Source: an uncultured Clostridia bacterium (GTDB lineage Bacteria; Bacillota; Clostridia; Christensenellales; Borkfalkiaceae). From it: a stretch of 51,690 nucleotides of DNA. A model generated the notes under the pieces. It was not told the origin of the DNA. It saw nothing but the letters and a program-made list of their open reading frames with translations, and ran no database searches. The stretch is taken from contig CANROE010000012.1 in the NCBI GenBank assembly GCA_947632195.1, positions 1 to 51,690 on the forward strand. The letters run 5' to 3'. This document shows positions 14,444 through 27,288 of the stretch, piece by piece. How positions within the stretch are numbered: the stretch's first letter is position 1; every line of letters starts with the position of its first letter. The position numbers were made by a program, and so were the translations under genes.

Positions 14444-16609
14444 TCAGCTCAAATTGCTCGGATTTTCTTCCACATAGACGACTGTCTTTTTATAGGCGGC
14501 GGAGGCGCAGATCTCATAGATCTCTCTGAGCGGCCCGCCGTCCGTGATGCGCATGAGCACCTGATAGCGGAATTTTTCCTTGATCCGCTTAATGGGAGAG
14601 TGCATCTTGTTGAAGAACAAAAATTTCTCGGGCTGTTTCGCGTACACGCCTTCGAGTTTCCCGAACACCTCTTTCAGGGCGCTGAGCGCCTCTTTTTCGT
14701 CCTCGCCGACGACCATCACCCGCACGATCTTTGCAAAGGGCGGGAACATGCCCGCGCGCATGGCGATCTCGTGCTCGTAAAAGCCCTCGTAGTCGTATTT
14801 TGCCGCAAAGCGCAGAATGAAGTTCTCGGGCTCATAGGTCTGCAAGACGACCTCGCCGCGCTCCTCCGCCCTGCCGCTCCTGCCCGCGACCTGCGTCACG
14901 AGCTGGAAGGTGCGCTCCCCGCTGCGGTAGTCGGGAAAATGCAGGCTCATGTCCGCGTCGAGAATGCCCACCAGGGTGACGGAGGGAAAGTCGTGCCCCT
15001 TTGCCACCATCTGCGTGCCGACGAGGATGTCCGCCTGCCTGTCCGCAAATTGTTTCAGAATTTTATAGTGCCCCTCTTTCCCGCCCGTGGTGTCGTTGTC
15101 CATGCGCAGAATGCGCGCGGCGGGATAGAGTTTTTTGAGCTCCCCCACCACCCGCTGGGTGCCCGTGCCCACATAGCCGATGTGCACGCTGCCGCAGGCG
15201 GGACAGCCCGACAGCATATGATAGCGCGCGCCGCAGTAGTGGCATTTGAGGCAGTTCTCCTCGCTGTGATAGGTGAGCGCCACGTCGCAGTGTTCGCACT
15301 TTGCAACATAGCCGCAGTCGCGGCACAGAACGGTCTGCGAATATCCCCTTCGGTTGAGGAAGAGAATGGCCTGGTTCCCCCCGTCGAGGCAATTTCGGAG
15401 CTTTTCGCGCAGGGCAAGGGAGAAGGGCGAAGGATTTCCCCGCCGCACCTCTCTCCGCATATCCACGAGCTGCACCTCGGGAAGGGGGCGCTTGTTGATG
15501 CGCTCGGGCAGGCGGACGAGCTCGAATTCCCCGTCCTTTGCGCGCTTATAGGTCTCCACGGAGGGGGTGGCGCTGCCGAGCACAAGTTTGCATTTGTTGT
15601 AATTCGCGCGGAGATAGGCAATATCGAAGGTATTGTAGCGCGGCGCGTTCTCGGAGGAATAGCTGCCGTCGTGCTCCTCGTCGACGACGATGATCCCGAT
15701 ATTTTCGACGGGCGCGAAGATCGCCGACCGTGCGCCGATCGCAATACGGGCGCTCCCCTCTCTGAGCCGTCGCCACTCGTCGAACCGCTCCCCTGCGGAG
15801 AGCCCGCTGTGCAAAATGGCCGCCTCCGAACCGAAACGGGCGCGGAGCTGAGAGAGCATCTGCGGGGTGAGAGAGATCTCGGGCACGAGGAAGATCGCCG
15901 TTCTGCCGAGTTCGAGCTGGCGGGCGATGAGGCGGAGATAGACTTCCGTCTTGCCGCTCCCCGTCACGCCGTGGAGAAGGGTGACCGTCTTTTGCGTTTC
16001 GTTGATTTTTCGGAGGGCATTCTCCTGCGCGGGCGTGAGCATGCGCTCCGTGCTTTCCCCCGCTACGCCGCGATAGGGATCGCGGAACACCCGCCGCCGC
16101 TCGATGAGCACGATCTTCTTCTCTTCGAGCGCTTTGAGCGCGGCGCCGAAACGGGCGCGCAAAAAGGCGGTATCCGCCTCCCTGTTGTCGCGCAAAAATT
16201 CCACGAGCGCAAGCTGCTGCTTTGCGCGGGGAGAAATTTCAAAGGGCTCTTGGGTGAGCCGCGCAAAACTGCGGCTCTTCTCCCCGACCCTGCCCGTGCG
16301 CATTTCGGCGGGCAGAAAGAGGCGCAAAATGAGCGCCATCGGGCAACGGTAGCGGTTTTTCAGTTTTTCCGAGAGGGCGAGGCACTCTCGGTTGAGGGCG
16401 GGGTAGTCCTCCTCCGCCCGATAGATCTTTTTGAGTTTTTCGGGCGGGAAGTCGCTTTTTTCTTTGACGCGTATGACAAAACCCGTCGCCGCGCTCTTTC
16501 CGAAGGGCACAACGACGCGCATACCCGCCTCGACCGTATCATCGCAGGCGTAGTCGAAAATCTTGTCTACATCGCTGTGGGCGATGTCCACGATGACTTC
16601 GGCGACCAT
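14444..16609 (-). CDS. priA: Primosomal protein N' (replication restart helicase PriA)
   Basis: PriA recognises abandoned forks and reloads the replisome. The 721-residue protein has an N-terminal 3'-DNA-binding domain (VAEVIVDIAHSDVDKIFDYAC), Walker A GVTGSGKT near 210 and DEEHD near 305. Its zinc-binding insertion has multiple CxxC pairs (CRDCGYVAKCEHC near 425, CLKCHYCGARY, CPACGS), and there is a C-terminal helicase lobe with QVAGRSGR. The start is the ATG at 16609 preceded by AAGAGGAAAAAG; a GTG seven codons earlier reads through that RBS and is less likely. coaBC, usually next to priA, is absent. Confidence 0.96.
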   Translation of the reverse strand: MVAEVIVDIAHSDVDKIFDYACDDTVEAGMRVVVPFGKSAATGFVIRVKEKSDFPPEKLKKIYRAEEDYPALNRECLALSEKLKNRYRCPMALILRLFLPAEMRTGRVGEKSRSFARLTQEPFEISPRAKQQLALVEFLRDNREADTAFLRARFGAALKALEEKKIVLIERRRVFRDPYRGVAGESTERMLTPAQENALRKINETQKTVTLLHGVTGSGKTEVYLRLIARQLELGRTAIFLVPEISLTPQMLSQLRARFGSEAAILHSGLSAGERFDEWRRLREGSARIAIGARSAIFAPVENIGIIVVDEEHDGSYSSENAPRYNTFDIAYLRANYNKCKLVLGSATPSVETYKRAKDGEFELVRLPERINKRPLPEVQLVDMRREVRRGNPSPFSLALREKLRNCLDGGNQAILFLNRRGYSQTVLCRDCGYVAKCEHCDVALTYHSEENCLKCHYCGARYHMLSGCPACGSVHIGYVGTGTQRVVGELKKLYPAARILRMDNDTTGGKEGHYKILKQFADRQADILVGTQMVAKGHDFPSVTLVGILDADMSLHFPDYRSGERTFQLVTQVAGRSGRAEERGEVVLQTYEPENFILRFAAKYDYEGFYEHEIAMRAGMFPPFAKIVRVMVVGEDEKEALSALKEVFGKLEGVYAKQPEKFLFFNKMHSPIKRIKEKFRYQVLMRITDGGPLREIYEICASAAYKKTVVYVEENPSNLS

Positions 16610-16631
16610 CTTTTTCCTCTTAAAAAACACA

Positions 16632-16647
16632 CCCCGTGAAAGCGGGG
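16632..16647. other. Small hairpin between rpoZ and priA
   Basis: CCCCG/CGGGG stem with loop TGAAAG, in the short gap after rpoZ. Too short to be a strong terminator. Confidence 0.35.
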
Positions 16648-16655
16648 CGTATCTT

Positions 16656-16877
16656 TCAGTCTCTTGCGCACTTGACCTTGCCGCTCATGATCTCTTTGCA
16701 GGCAAGCACGATTTCCTTCTGTTTCCCGGGCAGCTCCAAGGTGCCTGTGGACTGCATTTGCTCAATGATCTGGCGGGTGCGCTTGGACGCCACCACGCAG
16801 AGCTCGTAGCGGGAAATGGGTTCTTCTTCCGTGCCCAATTTTCTGACGAGCGCGTCTACCGAGGGTTCGTTTACCAT
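16656..16877 (-). CDS. rpoZ: RNA polymerase omega subunit
   Basis: This 73-residue protein chaperones the beta' subunit. The core RYELCVVASKRTRQI (about 23-37) is the omega signature; the tail extends through ACKEIMSGKV. Position between gmk and priA is the standard Bacillota location. The RBS AAAGGAGATAGATC precedes the ATG. Confidence 0.93.
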   Translation of the reverse strand: MVNEPSVDALVRKLGTEEEPISRYELCVVASKRTRQIIEQMQSTGTLELPGKQKEIVLACKEIMSGKVKCARD

Positions 16878-16891
16878 GATCTATCTCCTTT

Positions 16892-17449
16892 TTATGCTCT
16901 GTTTTTTTCTTTTTGATATATTTCGCGGAGCTTTTCTTCCGCCTTTTCCACTTCGTCGTTGAGGACGGTATAGTCGAACTTATCTTGCAGGGAGAGCTCG
17001 TAATCCACGCGGGAGAGACGGTCCTCGATCTGGTGGGGCGTCTCGGAATGTCTGTGGATGAGCCGCTGTTTCAGGGCCTCTTTATCGGGAGGGAGCAACA
17101 TGACGAGCACCGCCTCGGGGTACTCTTTTTTGAGGTTGAGCGCTCCCACCACGTCGAGGTCGAGAATGACCGACCCCTCTTTGAGTTTCTCTTCGATAAA
17201 GGAGCGGAGGGTGCCGTAGTAATTCCCGAAGTGGTTGTCATACTCCAAAAATTCCCGGTTTTCCGCGCGCCTTAAAAATTCCTCTTCGCTCAGGAAAAAG
17301 TAATGCACGCCGTCTACTTCCCCTTCGCGGGGCGCGCGCGTGGTGCAGGAAACGGAGAAGATGAGCTCCCCTTTGCTTGCAAGCCGCGCTACCATAGTGC
17401 CCTTTCCCACTCCGGACGGACCGGATATTACAAACAAGATATTTTTCAT
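16892..17449 (-). CDS. gmk: Guanylate kinase
   Basis: Phosphorylates GMP to GDP. In 185 residues the P-loop GPSGVGKGT lies at 10-18, SCTTRAPREGEVDGVHYFF near 34-52, and EFLEYDNHFGNYYGT near 64. The start at 17449 overlaps the yicC stop as ATGA; a 20-residue longer reading is inside yicC. remA, often between yicC and gmk, is missing. Confidence 0.96.
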   Translation of the reverse strand: MKNILFVISGPSGVGKGTMVARLASKGELIFSVSCTTRAPREGEVDGVHYFFLSEEEFLRRAENREFLEYDNHFGNYYGTLRSFIEEKLKEGSVILDLDVVGALNLKKEYPEAVLVMLLPPDKEALKQRLIHRHSETPHQIEDRLSRVDYELSLQDKFDYTVLNDEVEKAEEKLREIYQKEKNRA

Positions 17450-18318
17450 TCGAGATTCTGGATCTGCTCCCTCACTTTTTCGATTTCGTTTTTCATATCG
17501 AGCGCGCACGCAGTCACGATGCCGTCATTGCTCTTACTGCAAATCGTGTTGCATTCGCGGTTGAATTCCTGTACCAAAAAGTCGAGTTTTCTGCCGACGA
17601 CGGGCTCTTTGCAGATCTTGCCGAATTCCGCAATGTGGGAAGAGAGGCGGGTGAGCTCCTCGTCGATGTTGCACTTATCGGCAAAGACGGCGGCCTCCGT
17701 CAAAATACGGCTCTCGTCCACCTTGCCGCCCAAGAACTCGGTAACGCGCTCGGTGAGCTTTTTGCGGTACTCCTCCGCAACGAGCGGGGCGCGCTCCGCG
17801 ATCTTTTCGCGGAGAGAGGCGATCGTCTCCATGCGGGACAGCAGGTCGCGTTTGAGCCGCTCTCCCTCCTTAAAGCGCATCTCTTTCAGCGCTTCGAGCG
17901 CGGAGACCAGGGCGCTTTTCAGCCCTTCTTCGAGCGCTTCGTCCGCCTCCGCAGCCTCCTCCGTGCGCACCACGTCGGGAGATTTCAGAAGGAAGGTGAC
18001 GGTGGTGTCGTCGGTGATTTCGGGGAAGGCCTCTTTGAGGCTCTTTGCCGCCTCCGCATAGGCGCGTGCCGCCGCAAGGTCGACATAGAGTTTGCGCTCC
18101 TTTTCCCGCTTGTCGAGCACGCTCACAAACACGTCGACATGCCCGCGTGAGAGCTTTTCGCGGATGAGGGTGCGGATCGTCTCCTCATAGGGGTTGAGAA
18201 TGTGCGGGCACTTGACGGAGACGTCCAAAAAGCGGTTGTTGACCGACTTCAATTCCACGCCGATCTCCAATCCGCCCTCGCGGAACTCCCCTTTGCCGAA
18301 CCCTGTCATGCTGTACAT
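17446..18318 (-). CDS. yicC: YicC/YloC-family endoribonuclease
   Basis: The 290-residue protein begins MYSMTGFGKGE, the family hallmark, and ends with the conserved NTICSKSNDGIVTACALDMKNEIEKVREQIQNLE region, which carries the acidic/His-type active site of YicC RNases. Family members cleave RNA in sRNA and mRNA turnover. It is the first gene of the yicC-gmk-rpoZ-priA-def-fmt-rsmB-rlmN operon, behind a consensus promoter and a leader with a hairpin. Confidence 0.93.
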   Translation of the reverse strand: MYSMTGFGKGEFREGGLEIGVELKSVNNRFLDVSVKCPHILNPYEETIRTLIREKLSRGHVDVFVSVLDKREKERKLYVDLAAARAYAEAAKSLKEAFPEITDDTTVTFLLKSPDVVRTEEAAEADEALEEGLKSALVSALEALKEMRFKEGERLKRDLLSRMETIASLREKIAERAPLVAEEYRKKLTERVTEFLGGKVDESRILTEAAVFADKCNIDEELTRLSSHIAEFGKICKEPVVGRKLDFLVQEFNRECNTICSKSNDGIVTACALDMKNEIEKVREQIQNLE

Positions 18319-18340
18319 ACGATCATTTTCCTGCTTTTGT

Positions 18341-18369
18341 CTATGCGGAAAGACCCATCGGGCTTTCCG
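18341..18369 (-). promoter_or_regulatory. Hairpin in the yicC leader
   Basis: GGAAAG-x-CCC pairs with GGG-x-CTTTCC (one bulged base per arm) between the yicC promoter and start codon. It could tune expression or processing of the operon; this role is inferred. Confidence 0.4.
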
Positions 18370-18377
18370 ATAGAGCC

Positions 18378-18406
18378 ATTATATCATATCCGTCTGGATT
18401 GTGCAA
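18378..18406 (-). promoter_or_regulatory. Promoter of the yicC...rlmN operon
   Basis: Minus-strand -35 TTGCAC (18401-18406), 17-base spacer, -10 TATAAT (18378-18383). It lies in the short gap after ligA, with no terminator visible for ligA. Confidence 0.82.
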
Positions 18407-18417
18407 GTTTTTTACCA

Positions 18418-22690
<4,273 letters not shown>

Positions 22691-22698
22691 ACCCTTTT

Positions 22699-22727
22699 AT
22701 TATAGCACTTTCCCGCAAAAAAGGCAA
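22699..22727 (-). promoter_or_regulatory. pcrA-ligA promoter, almost on top of the start codon
   Basis: Minus-strand -35 TTGCCT (22722-22727), 17-base spacer, -10 TATAAT (22699-22704). Only 8 bases (AAAAGGGT) separate the -10 from the ATG, so the mRNA would have little or no leader. Confidence 0.7.
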
Positions 22728-22751
22728 GTATCCGCGCGGGAAAAACGGCGC

Positions 22752-23144
22752 TCAGGTGCGGCCTTTGAGTTCAAACTCATACTCCCGTTTGAACCTTTCG
22801 AGCGCGCGCAGATATTTTTCGGAAAGTTCGAGGGTATAGCGCTGTTTTTCGGCATAGGAGAGGGTGGCGTAGTACTCCTTGTCGGTCAGCCTCCCGATGG
22901 CGTCGGAGACTTCCCCCTCGCTGAGGAGAAGGTCTCGGACTTTGAGATAAAATTCGTCCTTTGTCTCCCCTCTGATCTGCGTCTCCACCTTTTCGCGGTA
23001 GTAGCGCTCCATCTTCCCCTCATTGATACCCTGCTGCTTGGCATGGGAACGCTCGCTGTCGAGTTTTTCCCCGAATTCCTGCCAAAATCCCTTCTTCATA
23101 CGCGCTTTCGCTTCTTTGGCAAGCGTTTTCCATGTACGTTCCAT
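22752..23144 (-). CDS. Charged helical hypothetical protein
   Basis: The 130-residue, Lys/Glu/Arg-rich protein is predicted mostly helical with no membrane segment. A central stretch (IRGETKDEFYLKVRDLLLSEGEVSDAIGRL) may form a helical hairpin. No family recognised. RBS AAAGGAGCC is well placed. It lies downstream of rpsU, past its terminator, so expression may depend on read-through. Confidence 0.7.
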   Translation of the reverse strand: MERTWKTLAKEAKARMKKGFWQEFGEKLDSERSHAKQQGINEGKMERYYREKVETQIRGETKDEFYLKVRDLLLSEGEVSDAIGRLTDKEYYATLSYAEKQRYTLELSEKYLRALERFKREYEFELKGRT

Positions 23145-23195
23145 AGCGGCTCCTTTGATGAGGCTTTCCCTTTTTCGACAATATTTGCAAAAAAA

Positions 23196-23219
23196 ATCCG
23201 TAACGGAACCGTTACGGAT
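23196..23219 (-). terminator. rpsU terminator
   Basis: Perfect 11-bp stem ATCCGTAACGG/CCGTTACGGAT with a two-base loop. The A-run to its left on the plus strand gives a U-run for the rpsU transcript. Confidence 0.88.
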
Positions 23220-23224
23220 CTTTC

Positions 23225-23401
23225 TCAGTTTCTGCTTCTCTTTCTTGCAGCTTCGGACTTCTTTCTCTTTTTGACGGAAGGTTTCTCGTAGAACTCTTTC
23301 TTACGGAGATCGCCGATGATGCCGTCGCGGGAGCACTTTCTCTTGAAACGGCGCAGTGCGCTCTCCAAGTTTTCGTTTTCACCGACTCTGATCGTGGACA
23401 T
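23225..23401 (-). CDS. rpsU: 30S ribosomal protein S21
   Basis: The 58-residue protein has the S21 signature [18 protein letters not shown], then [13 protein letters not shown] and a Lys/Arg-rich end. The start at 23401 (MSTIRV) is chosen over upstream in-frame codons because GAAGGAGGG and AAAAGG lie just before it. It has its own consensus promoter and a strong terminator. Confidence 0.95.
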   Translation of the reverse strand: MSTIRVGENENLESALRRFKRKCSRDGIIGDLRKKEFYEKPSVKKRKKSEAARKRSRN

Positions 23402-23443
23402 CCTTTTCTCAACCCTCCTTCGCCGAAGCACTTATTTGCGAAT

Positions 23444-23472
23444 ATTATAGCAAACCCTTCCGCTCTTGTCAA
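23444..23472 (-). promoter_or_regulatory. rpsU promoter
   Basis: Minus-strand -35 TTGACA (23467-23472), 17-base spacer, -10 TATAAT (23444-23449): a perfect sigma-A consensus, as expected for a ribosomal protein gene. Confidence 0.9.
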
Positions 23473-23536
23473 TTTTTTTCGTCTGCAATTTTGCGGAATT
23501 TCTAAAATTTTTCGGGCGGAAAAAATTGCGGGACCC

Positions 23537-25963
23537 TTAAATCGACCTGATCGCCTCCACGGGCTTTTTGCGTACGGTGAGAAAGACGGGCACCGTTGTG
23601 GAGATCGCCGCCGTCACGAGGGCAACGGCGAGCACGATGAGCATATTCGCCCAACCGAACAGGAAGAAGGGATAGGTCAAAACTTTCAAATCGATCATGA
23701 CGCTGTTTGCGATGGCGCAGGCGGCGAGGCTGCCGAGGCACCCGAGCACGAAACTCAGCAGGGTGATGGCGAGCCCTTCCACCATGAATATCTTGAACAC
23801 GTCGATCCCTCTCGCCCCCACCGCACGCAGGACGCCGATGTCCTTCTTTTTCGCATTGATACTCGCCGAGATGAAGTTGAACAGGAGGAGCGCCGCAAAG
23901 ACGGCGAGGATCGCTGCGGCAGGTCCCACGAGCGAAAACAGCGTGTTGAGCGTCATCTCGCCCGCAGCGATGTCCCAGGTAAACTCATAGGGGGTAAAGT
24001 AGTACACGTCACGCGTCTCGTCGACCTCTCTCTGATAGCTCATGAGGGTGTTACAGCGGCTCTTGCGGTCCACGTTCAAAGTGGAGTACAGCCCCGCATA
24101 GAGCAAGCTGTTTTCCACGTCCTCTTGGTAAGAAGTTTGCCATCCCATGCGGCGGGCCTCGCGCATAGCGCCGTCATAGTTCAGCGGAGCGACGTCGACG
24201 TCCTTGTTCTCTTCATAGAAACTATCCGCAACAATGCCGAGCGAGGAGAAGGAATAGCGGAAAATTTTGCCGAACAATTCTATCTCTTCTTGACCGAAAT
24301 CCCCAGATCCGTCTTTCAGGCCGTCGTATGCGGAGAAGTCTTCGCCCGTGTCCAGCAGTCCCACCACTGTGAGATAGATCCTCGTAGGTCCCGACACTGC
24401 CGCGATGAGTTTCCCTTCGAGATCGGAAAAGCTCTTGACCGGCAAGGGAATTTCGTCCGCCGCGCAATAGCCGTAACAGCAGAAGGCCTCAAAGAGCGCC
24501 GTGGAGATGACGACTTCGCTCCTCCCCGACGTGGCGGGCTGCGGCCATCTGCCCTCTTTCAATACAAAGGACGTCTTGCTTTGAATATCGGACGCCCGCG
24601 CAAACCCATTCAGAATGCGCGTGTTGCTGTAATATGCCGTTGACCCGTAGCTCGCGTCGCCCACTCCCATCATGGAAGATTTGAGCTCAAAGGTTCCGAG
24701 GTCGAAATCGAACATGGGCACAAATTCCATTTCGGGGTGTTCCGCCTCGATGATGGCGATGTCGTGTTCGTCGAAATGCAGCCTTTGCCCGCGGTTGACG
24801 GGGAAATACGGGATCGCGTCTGCATTGGTCGATTTTGAGTATCTATACCCTTTTTTCTGCAAGACTGCGGCCACAAAGTCCGAACTGTACAGCGTCGTGG
24901 CGCATACTTCCTGCTCGTTGTAGGTGATGAGCGTGGAAAAGATGCCGAACACGATGAAGGCGATCGTCGCAAGGAGGGTGGTAAAGACGAGGCGGACGGG
25001 CTTGAATTTGAGCCCGGAGATTCCCATCTTCACCGCATAGCGCATGGGGAATTTGGAGCGGAGGAAGTTGCTCGTATCCTCTTCGCGCGGCTTTTCTTCC
25101 GCCTTCGTCTCGGAGAAAACCGCCTTGCGCTCCGCCTGTGCCGCCTGCTCCTGCGCCGAAATGACGACGCTCCCCTTGTGCCGTTTCAAGAAGGAAACGA
25201 CCTTCTGCGTCTCCTCCTCGCTGAGCGCCGCGCCGCAGGCGACCGTCAGAGACTTCTCTCCCTCGATGAGATTGCTCACGAAGGTTTCCTCGCCGCTGCG
25301 GCTCATGTCCGAGACGATCTTGCCGTCTTTGAGCTCGATGATACGGTCGGCGTACCGCTCGGCAAATTCCCTGTCGTGGGAGACCACGACGACGAGCTTT
25401 TCCTCGGAGAGCTTTTTCAAAGTATCGAACACTTGCATGCCCGTCGAAGAATCGAGCGCGCCGGTGGGCTCGTCCGCCATGATGATCTCGGGGTTTTTGA
25501 TGAGGGCGCGGGCGATGGCAACGCGCTGTTTTTGCCCGCCCGAGAGGGTGTTGGGACGGCGGTCGCCGTACCCCTTTAGGTCGACCTTTTCGAGGATCGA
25601 ATCCACGACCTCCTTCTCGCGCGGCTTGCCTTGCAGTTCGACGGCGAGCGCCAGATTCTCCGCCACGGTGAGCTCATTCAGAATATTGTACTCCTGAAAG
25701 ATGAACCCGAGGTAGGTATTGCGGTAGCTGTCGAAATCGCTCGGCGTAAAATCTTTGGAGGACTTGCCTTTGACGATGACTTCCCCTTCGTCGGGGCTGT
25801 CGAGCCCGCCCGAGACATTGAGGAGGGTCGATTTCCCGCTGCCCGACTTCCCGAGCAAAAACACCATGCCCTTTTCGGGAAAGTCCACCGAGATGTGGTC
25901 GAGTGCGGTGACCGTCTCCCCCTTCGTCGTATATCGCTTGACTAAGTTTTTGACCTGTAACAT
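23537..25963 (-). CDS. ABC exporter, ATPase fused to MacB/FtsX-type permease
   Basis: An 808-residue fusion. Residues 1-220 form an ABC ATPase of the MacB/LolD group: GKSGSGKST near 38, FQEYNIL near 90, [14 protein letters not shown] near 141 and ADEPTGALD near 166. A Lys/Glu-rich linker follows, then a first membrane helix near 325-350, a large extracytoplasmic domain (about 355-655), and three C-terminal helices of the FtsX type. Such transporters extract peptides, antibiotics or lipoproteins or act mechanically; the substrate cannot be told. It stands alone behind a consensus promoter, with no two-component system nearby, unlike bacitracin-type BceAB modules. Confidence 0.9.
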   Translation of the reverse strand: MLQVKNLVKRYTTKGETVTALDHISVDFPEKGMVFLLGKSGSGKSTLLNVSGGLDSPDEGEVIVKGKSSKDFTPSDFDSYRNTYLGFIFQEYNILNELTVAENLALAVELQGKPREKEVVDSILEKVDLKGYGDRRPNTLSGGQKQRVAIARALIKNPEIIMADEPTGALDSSTGMQVFDTLKKLSEEKLVVVVSHDREFAERYADRIIELKDGKIVSDMSRSGEETFVSNLIEGEKSLTVACGAALSEEETQKVVSFLKRHKGSVVISAQEQAAQAERKAVFSETKAEEKPREEDTSNFLRSKFPMRYAVKMGISGLKFKPVRLVFTTLLATIAFIVFGIFSTLITYNEQEVCATTLYSSDFVAAVLQKKGYRYSKSTNADAIPYFPVNRGQRLHFDEHDIAIIEAEHPEMEFVPMFDFDLGTFELKSSMMGVGDASYGSTAYYSNTRILNGFARASDIQSKTSFVLKEGRWPQPATSGRSEVVISTALFEAFCCYGYCAADEIPLPVKSFSDLEGKLIAAVSGPTRIYLTVVGLLDTGEDFSAYDGLKDGSGDFGQEEIELFGKIFRYSFSSLGIVADSFYEENKDVDVAPLNYDGAMREARRMGWQTSYQEDVENSLLYAGLYSTLNVDRKSRCNTLMSYQREVDETRDVYYFTPYEFTWDIAAGEMTLNTLFSLVGPAAAILAVFAALLLFNFISASINAKKKDIGVLRAVGARGIDVFKIFMVEGLAITLLSFVLGCLGSLAACAIANSVMIDLKVLTYPFFLFGWANMLIVLAVALVTAAISTTVPVFLTVRKKPVEAIRSI

Positions 25964-26000
25964 ACTCCCCCTCCTGCCTGAGTGTCGTTCGCTTTATGAA

Positions 26001-26029
26001 ATAATACCCCCTGCGGAAAATTTTGTCAA
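26001..26029 (-). promoter_or_regulatory. Promoter of the ABC/FtsX fusion
   Basis: Minus-strand -35 TTGACA (26024-26029), 17-base spacer, -10 TATTAT (26001-26006). The leader of about 30 bases ends in RBS GGAGGGGGAGT. Confidence 0.85.
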
Positions 26030-26066
26030 CGTTCGGCAGGGGCGCGCAAAGAGATTTCACACAATT

Positions 26067-27191
26067 TTAATAAAATTCGTCGAGAATGGGCTCCGCCGCC
26101 CGCTCCATGAATCCCCTCGTGCAATAGAGGGTGAGCACGGTAAAGCGGTCGCGGATCTTGTACGCCTCGAAGAGCATTTTTTTGACCGTCTCGCGGGAGA
26201 CGCCGAGCTCGGAAAAGCGCACGGGACAGCCGAGGCTCCCCAAAATTTGCAAGACGTATTGCGATTCGGGCAGTTTTTCCGCCTCTTCGTACACCTCTTC
26301 GCAGCCCTCGAAGGCGGGAAATTCTTTCAGATGATGATACAGCCACAGCGACACGGCGGTGCCCAAGCCCACTTTGACGCCGTGGAGGGGAATGCGCTCC
26401 CCGCGCCGCAGAAAGTCCATTTCGAGGAAGTGGCTCATGTGGTGCTCCGCGCCCGAGGCGGGGCGGGAATTGCCCGAAATCACCATGGCGTACCCCGAGA
26501 TGAGGAGGGCGTTCATGAGCATTTCCACCCCCTTCTCTTCCCCCTTGATGAGGGCGGGCACGCTCTCATCGCACGCCTTTACCGCCTCGTACATGAGGTT
26601 TGCCGCCTCCGTGTTGTACTCCTCGCCCGTCAGGACGTGGGAGATACGCCAATCGGTGAGGCAGCAATACTTCGCGAGAATGTCCCCCACCCCCGCGCCG
26701 ATCATCATGCGGGGCGCGGCTTTCAGAACGGAATAGTCGATCAAAATGTCCTTTGCGACCTGCGCATTCCTCGTGATCTTGAACCCCTTTTCGATGAGCG
26801 GCGTGACGCCCGAAGTAAAGCCGTCCATCGACGGAGCGGTCGCAAAGACGCCGCTCGGTTTTCCGAGCAAAAAGCCCGCCCGTTTGCAGACGTCGTTGAG
26901 CGTCCCCGCGCCGACGGCGAGAAGATAGTCGGCTTTCTCTCCCGCCTTCCTTGCGGTCTCCACCGTCTTTTCGTCCGCGACGGGCTCCCGCTCGGCAAAG
27001 GAGAGAGGCAGAACGTGCGCGCCGCTCCCCTCCAAAGAAGATACAATCTTTTGAGAAATGGGCAGGGTGTTTTCGTCGGTGACGACGAGCACCTTTTTGC
27101 CTGCGGCGGACTGCAAAAAGCGGGGAAAGTTTCCTCCTTCCCCCACTTCCGCATTCACGCCGAATTTTTGCGATAATTCTCCGATATCCAT
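26067..27191 (-). CDS. sn-glycerol-1-phosphate dehydrogenase (AraM/EgsA family)
   Basis: Reduces dihydroxyacetone phosphate to glycerol-1-phosphate, the precursor of archaeal-type lipids and, in Bacillus, of heptaprenylglyceryl phosphate made with PcrB. The 374-residue protein has an NAD-binding half (VGAGTLNDVCK near 93, ATAPSMDGFTSG near 116) and a metal-binding half (GAGVGDILAKY near 164, GAEHHMSHFLEMDFL near 247 with two or three His/Glu ligands, LHGVKVGLGT near 269). No PcrB homologue is in this window. Its upstream gap carries two identical-arm palindromes. Confidence 0.88.
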   Translation of the reverse strand: MDIGELSQKFGVNAEVGEGGNFPRFLQSAAGKKVLVVTDENTLPISQKIVSSLEGSGAHVLPLSFAEREPVADEKTVETARKAGEKADYLLAVGAGTLNDVCKRAGFLLGKPSGVFATAPSMDGFTSGVTPLIEKGFKITRNAQVAKDILIDYSVLKAAPRMMIGAGVGDILAKYCCLTDWRISHVLTGEEYNTEAANLMYEAVKACDESVPALIKGEEKGVEMLMNALLISGYAMVISGNSRPASGAEHHMSHFLEMDFLRRGERIPLHGVKVGLGTAVSLWLYHHLKEFPAFEGCEEVYEEAEKLPESQYVLQILGSLGCPVRFSELGVSRETVKKMLFEAYKIRDRFTVLTLYCTRGFMERAAEPILDEFY

Positions 27192-27201
27192 GACCTTACC
27201 C

Positions 27202-27223
27202 TGTCAAGGTATTTACCTTGACA
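27202..27223. promoter_or_regulatory. 22-bp palindrome, copy 1, upstream of the G1P dehydrogenase
   Basis: Arms TGTCAAGG/CCTTGACA around TATTTA. With its twin at 27257 it forms a 55-bp spaced direct repeat in the 97-base gap between pgcA and the dehydrogenase. Candidate operator or RNA stem. Confidence 0.6.
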
Positions 27224-27256
27224 CCCTATGTTTTTCCCTTCAAATCCTATGTTCTC

Positions 27257-27278
27257 TGTCAAGGTATTTCCCTTGACA
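27257..27278. promoter_or_regulatory. 22-bp palindrome, copy 2
   Basis: Same arms as copy 1, with one loop base changed (TATTTC). It starts 10 bases after the pgcA stop. Confidence 0.6.
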
Positions 27279-27288
27279 CCCCCATGAT

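Noticed and set aside
14108-16639. A plus-strand reading frame of 843 codons
   Set aside because: It lies opposite priA, which has all family motifs. Its translation is His/Arg/Ala-rich with no recognisable domain, typical of antisense frames in GC-rich DNA.
27202-27278. A riboswitch upstream of the G1P dehydrogenase
   Set aside because: Only two simple stems are seen, with no multi-helix junction or known aptamer sequence and no downstream expression platform.
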